Positions 4,809-7,219 of a stretch of DNA of 7,219 nucleotides are shown in pieces. The notes beneath the pieces were generated by a model that saw nothing but the letters and a program-made list of their open reading frames with translations, ran no database searches and was not told the origin of the DNA. The translations under genes were made by a program, and so were the position numbers. Every line of letters starts with the position of its first letter. The first letter of the stretch is position 1. This DNA is from Opitutia bacterium UBA7441. Its GTDB lineage: Bacteria > Verrucomicrobiota > Verrucomicrobiia > Opitutales > Coraliomargaritaceae. The DNA lies in the NCBI GenBank assembly GCA_002480015.1, contig DLQD01000123.1:1-7219 (forward strand), given 5' to 3'.

Positions 4809-6391
4809 TCGATGATGAGTGTTTGATTGCCTTGGGTCGCGTCGACTTTGAACTCGATTTCTACGCTCTGGTAGCCGGAACGGGTCGCACGCACTTTATA
4901 GACATCGGGAAAGAGCTGGAGTTCAGTTTCTTTGAAGCGATCAGGTGGGAGTACCCCGATGATGCTGACATAAGTGCGTTTGTCGGACTTGAGGGTAACA
5001 GAGACTTCCTCCGATTGAGCTTCAAGAGCGGCACGAATGCGGTTTTCCTCTGCGATTTGACTGGGCACTACCTTGCTGGGGCGGCTGGCCATGGCATCGT
5101 TAAACAGTTTGGCGGCGAGTGGAAAACGCCCTTCTTTTATGTATTTGGCAGCAGCGGCGATGTTTTGGCTGTAACGGATATTGGCCAGATAAAGACTGGA
5201 GGCTTTTTCGAGACCATTACGGGCTTCCTTCGATTCGGGAGCGAGCGCGACGGCTTCTTTGTAGAAATTGCGCGCGGCCTCATAGCGGCCGGACTGGAGA
5301 GCTTCATAGCCATCGGCCAGGAGGATTTCGAGACGGGCGGCTTTGTATTTTTCTTTTAGCTGGGCGAGGCGCGCTACCTGCTCGGCACTGGACTTAAGCT
5401 GGAGAGCGGCTTCAAGAGCGGTTATGGCAGCACCGAAGTCCTCCGCTTTTTCGGCTTGGACGGAGGTAGTGAGTAGAACCTGGTAGTTGCGCTCAGTGAT
5501 ACGGGCCTCGAGCGAGGTGCGCTGTTTGCGGATAAAGGGGTTTTGAGGATGCTCTGCCGCGAGACGTTCAAGCTCAGCGAGCGCAGCGTCGAACTGACCG
5601 GCGGCCTCAAGAGAGCGGATGGCTTTGACCTCTTCGGCGATGCCTTCAAGCGCGGTGACCATCGCGAGGCCTTCGCTCGCTGCGGCGTTGGCGGCATCGA
5701 TATCGAGCACCCGCTGATACGCAGTGCGTGCCACTTCGAGTTGATACGCGGCAAGCGCTTCATCCGCGGCCTCGAGGAGACTGGCAGTTTGTTGAATAGC
5801 GCGGGCTTCTAAGTCGCCGAGAATGGCGCTAGCCATTTCGAAGGCATCGACACTGGATGAATAGTCCACGGCGTCGAGCGAGCGGAGCCCATTGTTATAC
5901 GTCTCAACAGCTTCGCGATACGTATTTGCAAAGGCGGACTTAAGGTATTCGAGGCGCTGGAGTTCGGCGTAGGTGCTGTCGTTGAGGGCCTGCGCTTTAT
6001 CAGCCAGCGCAAGCGCGGCAAGCTGCGCTTCGGCGGCTTGAACGACACCTGTGTAATACGCAGCAGCGCGGTCGAGCTTACCGCGCTGCAAAGCTTTTTC
6101 TCCTTTCGTGGCGTCGCGCTTGAGCGCAGACATAAAGTCTAAAGAGAGTTCGCCCTTGCGGAGGGCTTCGGCGAGTTCTTCTTCGAGAAGCTTCTCCACC
6201 TTTTCGGCGAGCTGGCGAAGCTCGAAATCCGCGGTGCCAGCGCTCGTATGGATCTTAGCGAGGTCGCTACTGGTCAGGTCGACAGCTCCAATGCCTCCCG
6301 AACGCGTCAGGACGAGTAAAAGCAGGGGCACAATGATGAGGGCCACAAGAACGATCGCGACGATAAGAACTGGTTTTTTATTACGAGTCAT
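4790..6391 (-). CDS. Membrane-anchored TPR-repeat protein with PEGA-like C-terminal domain
   Basis: A 533-residue protein from the ATG at 6391. The N-terminus is MTRNKK followed by one strong transmembrane helix (about 7-28), so the positive-inside rule puts the rest outside the inner membrane. Residues about 55-460 are almost entirely helical, Ala/Glu/Leu-rich, with several degenerate TPR units, for example near 206-238, 258-285, 310-335, 355-388 (GYEALQSGRYEAARNFYKEA) and 412-440. The last 70 residues turn to beta structure with LFPDVYKVRATRSGY, resembling a PEGA domain. TPRs are protein-binding scaffolds and PEGA domains usually lie at the cell surface or periplasm, so an envelope scaffold is the best inference; no enzymatic motif is visible. 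An in-frame ATG at 6493 would put 34 unlikely residues before the anchor. First gene of the operon, divergent from carB. Confidence 0.85.
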   Translation of the reverse strand: MTRNKKPVLIVAIVLVALIIVPLLLLVLTRSGGIGAVDLTSSDLAKIHTSAGTADFELRQLAEKVEKLLEEELAEALRKGELSLDFMSALKRDATKGEKALQRGKLDRAAAYYTGVVQAAEAQLAALALADKAQALNDSTYAELQRLEYLKSAFANTYREAVETYNNGLRSLDAVDYSSSVDAFEMASAILGDLEARAIQQTASLLEAADEALAAYQLEVARTAYQRVLDIDAANAAASEGLAMVTALEGIAEEVKAIRSLEAAGQFDAALAELERLAAEHPQNPFIRKQRTSLEARITERNYQVLLTTSVQAEKAEDFGAAITALEAALQLKSSAEQVARLAQLKEKYKAARLEILLADGYEALQSGRYEAARNFYKEAVALAPESKEARNGLEKASSLYLANIRYSQNIAAAAKYIKEGRFPLAAKLFNDAMASRPSKVVPSQIAEENRIRAALEAQSEEVSVTLKSDKRTYVSIIGVLPPDRFKETELQLFPDVYKVRATRSGYQSVEIEFKVDATQGNQTLIIECTEKL

Positions 6392-6404
6392 ATTAAAAAA
6401 GTGG

Positions 6405-6432
6405 GATATAAACATAGGTAAGGCGGACTCAA
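6405..6432 (-). promoter_or_regulatory. Candidate promoter for the TPR operon
   Basis: On the minus strand, TTGAGT (6432-6427) and TATATC (6410-6405) are separated by 16 bases and each matches the sigma-70 consensus at four of six positions. Initiation about seven bases downstream would fall near 6398, leaving only a few untranslated bases before the ATG at 6391. That would be an almost leaderless message, in keeping with the missing ribosome site. Only sequence resemblance supports it. Confidence 0.35.
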
Positions 6433-6527
6433 ACGCCATGAGAAAAAACCCCATGCTTATATCTTCGTTTCCGTGGCCTGTTCGTGCTTGCATGGAAGTT
6501 CAAAAAAAACAGCCTTTCGACAATTTT

Positions 6528-7219
6528 ATGCCAAAACGCACTGATATTAAGAAGATTCTCATCATTGGCTCAGGCCCGATCGTCATCGGCCAGGCCTGTG
6601 AATTTGACTATTCGGGCACCCAAGCCTGCAAGGCTCTGCGCGAGGAAGGCTACCAAGTCGTCCTTGTGAACAGCAATCCAGCGACCATCATGACGGATCC
6701 GGAGTTTGCGGATGTTACTTACATCGAGCCACTTACCGTCGATTGCCTAGAGAAAATAATTGCCAAAGAGCGCCCAGACGCACTGCTCCCCACCCTCGGC
6801 GGGCAGACGGGCTTGAATCTCTCGATGGATCTGAACGCTGCCGGCATCCTTGACCAATACGGGGTGCAGATGATCGGCGCCAATCCCGCCGCGATCGAAA
6901 AAGGTGAAGCGCGCGACGTCTTCAAGCAAGCCATGCTCAAAATCGGCCTCGACGTGGCCCGCTCGGCCACGGTCAAGACTTTGGCCGACGCTCTCAAGGC
7001 GGCCGACGAGTTGATCGGCGACTTCCCCATCATCATCCGCCCCAGCTACACGCTCGGCGGTTCCGGCGGCGGCATCGCTTACAACCGCGAGGAGTATGAG
7101 CGCATGGTGCAAAACGGCCTCGATATGTCTCCCACCCATGAGGTACTCGTCGAAGAGTGCCTCCTCGGATGGAAGGAATATGAGATGGAAGTCATGCGCG
7201 ACCACAAGGATCAGTGCGT
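6528..7219 (+). CDS. carB: Carbamoyl-phosphate synthase large subunit (N-terminal part)
   Basis: The first 230 codons of carB; the rest (the family is near 1,070 residues) lies past the right edge. The large subunit makes carbamoyl phosphate from bicarbonate, ammonia delivered by CarA, and two ATP, feeding arginine and pyrimidine synthesis. The product opens MPKRTDIKKILIIGSGPIVI, almost the same as E. coli CarB, and continues through GQACEFDYSGTQACKALREEG, VNSNPATIMTD, PTLGGQTGLN, the ATP-grasp segment IIRPSYTLGGSGGGIAYN (Arg171 aligned with the E. coli nucleotide-binding arginine) and GWKEYEMEV. These belong to the carboxyphosphate-forming half. The ATG at 6528 is chosen by that match; an in-frame ATG at 6492 would add 12 residues. 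There is no Shine-Dalgarno site and carA is not adjacent upstream, where the divergent TPR operon begins. Confidence 0.97.
   Translation, partial: MPKRTDIKKILIIGSGPIVIGQACEFDYSGTQACKALREEGYQVVLVNSNPATIMTDPEFADVTYIEPLTVDCLEKIIAKERPDALLPTLGGQTGLNLSMDLNAAGILDQYGVQMIGANPAAIEKGEARDVFKQAMLKIGLDVARSATVKTLADALKAADELIGDFPIIIRPSYTLGGSGGGIAYNREEYERMVQNGLDMSPTHEVLVEECLLGWKEYEMEVMRDHKDQC

Noticed and set aside
4823..5359. Plus-strand open frame opposite the TPR gene
   Set aside because: Antisense reading of the TPR/PEGA coding sequence; no independent support.
6747..7205. Minus-strand open frame opposite carB
   Set aside because: The plus strand is unmistakably carB.

Overview
The window looks like ordinary chromosome from a free-living Gram-negative bacterium. 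Two conserved biosynthetic genes (acetohydroxyacid synthase large subunit and carB) flank less conserved genes for exported proteins. A DUF481-type outer-membrane barrel, several Sec signal peptides, moderately high GC and the absence of Shine-Dalgarno sites suggest a marine Verrucomicrobiota, perhaps Opitutales/Puniceicoccaceae-like. That placement is an inference from impressions of the protein sequences, not from a search. I see no RNA genes, CRISPR array, transposase or phage gene.

Layout. 1-271 (-): start of a HAD-superfamily phosphatase resembling mannosyl-3-phosphoglycerate phosphatase, running off the left edge. 272-564: a 293-base divergent intergenic region with two perfect palindromes (373-385 and 523-534), possible operators, and no convincing leader peptide or promoter. 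565-2349 (+): ilvB-type acetohydroxyacid synthase large subunit, closed by a strong intrinsic terminator (2371-2407). 2411-3439 (+): exported DUF481 barrel protein whose start lies only three bases after the terminator T-tract. 3440-3531: convergent gap with two weak hairpins. 3532-6391 (-): three genes that look like one operon, read right to left: a membrane-anchored TPR protein with a PEGA-like C-terminus, a Ser/Gly-rich secreted low-complexity protein, and a small secreted protein with a proline-rich linker and an amphipathic C-terminal tail. 6392-6527: divergent promoter region. 6528-7219 (+): first 230 codons of carB, running off the right edge.

How it fits together. ilvB and carB are housekeeping genes for branched-chain amino acids and for arginine/pyrimidines; neither has its usual partner (ilvN, carA) beside it here. 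The novel part is the minus-strand operon. Its genes overlap (19 nt, then an ATGA stop/start overlap), all three products carry an export signal or membrane anchor, and none of the three has a function I can name. A long, nearly perfect stem-loop (4708-4783) sits just after the first gene's stop and encodes part of the second protein's signal-peptide region, so a mobile or palindromic repeat may have reshaped that junction.
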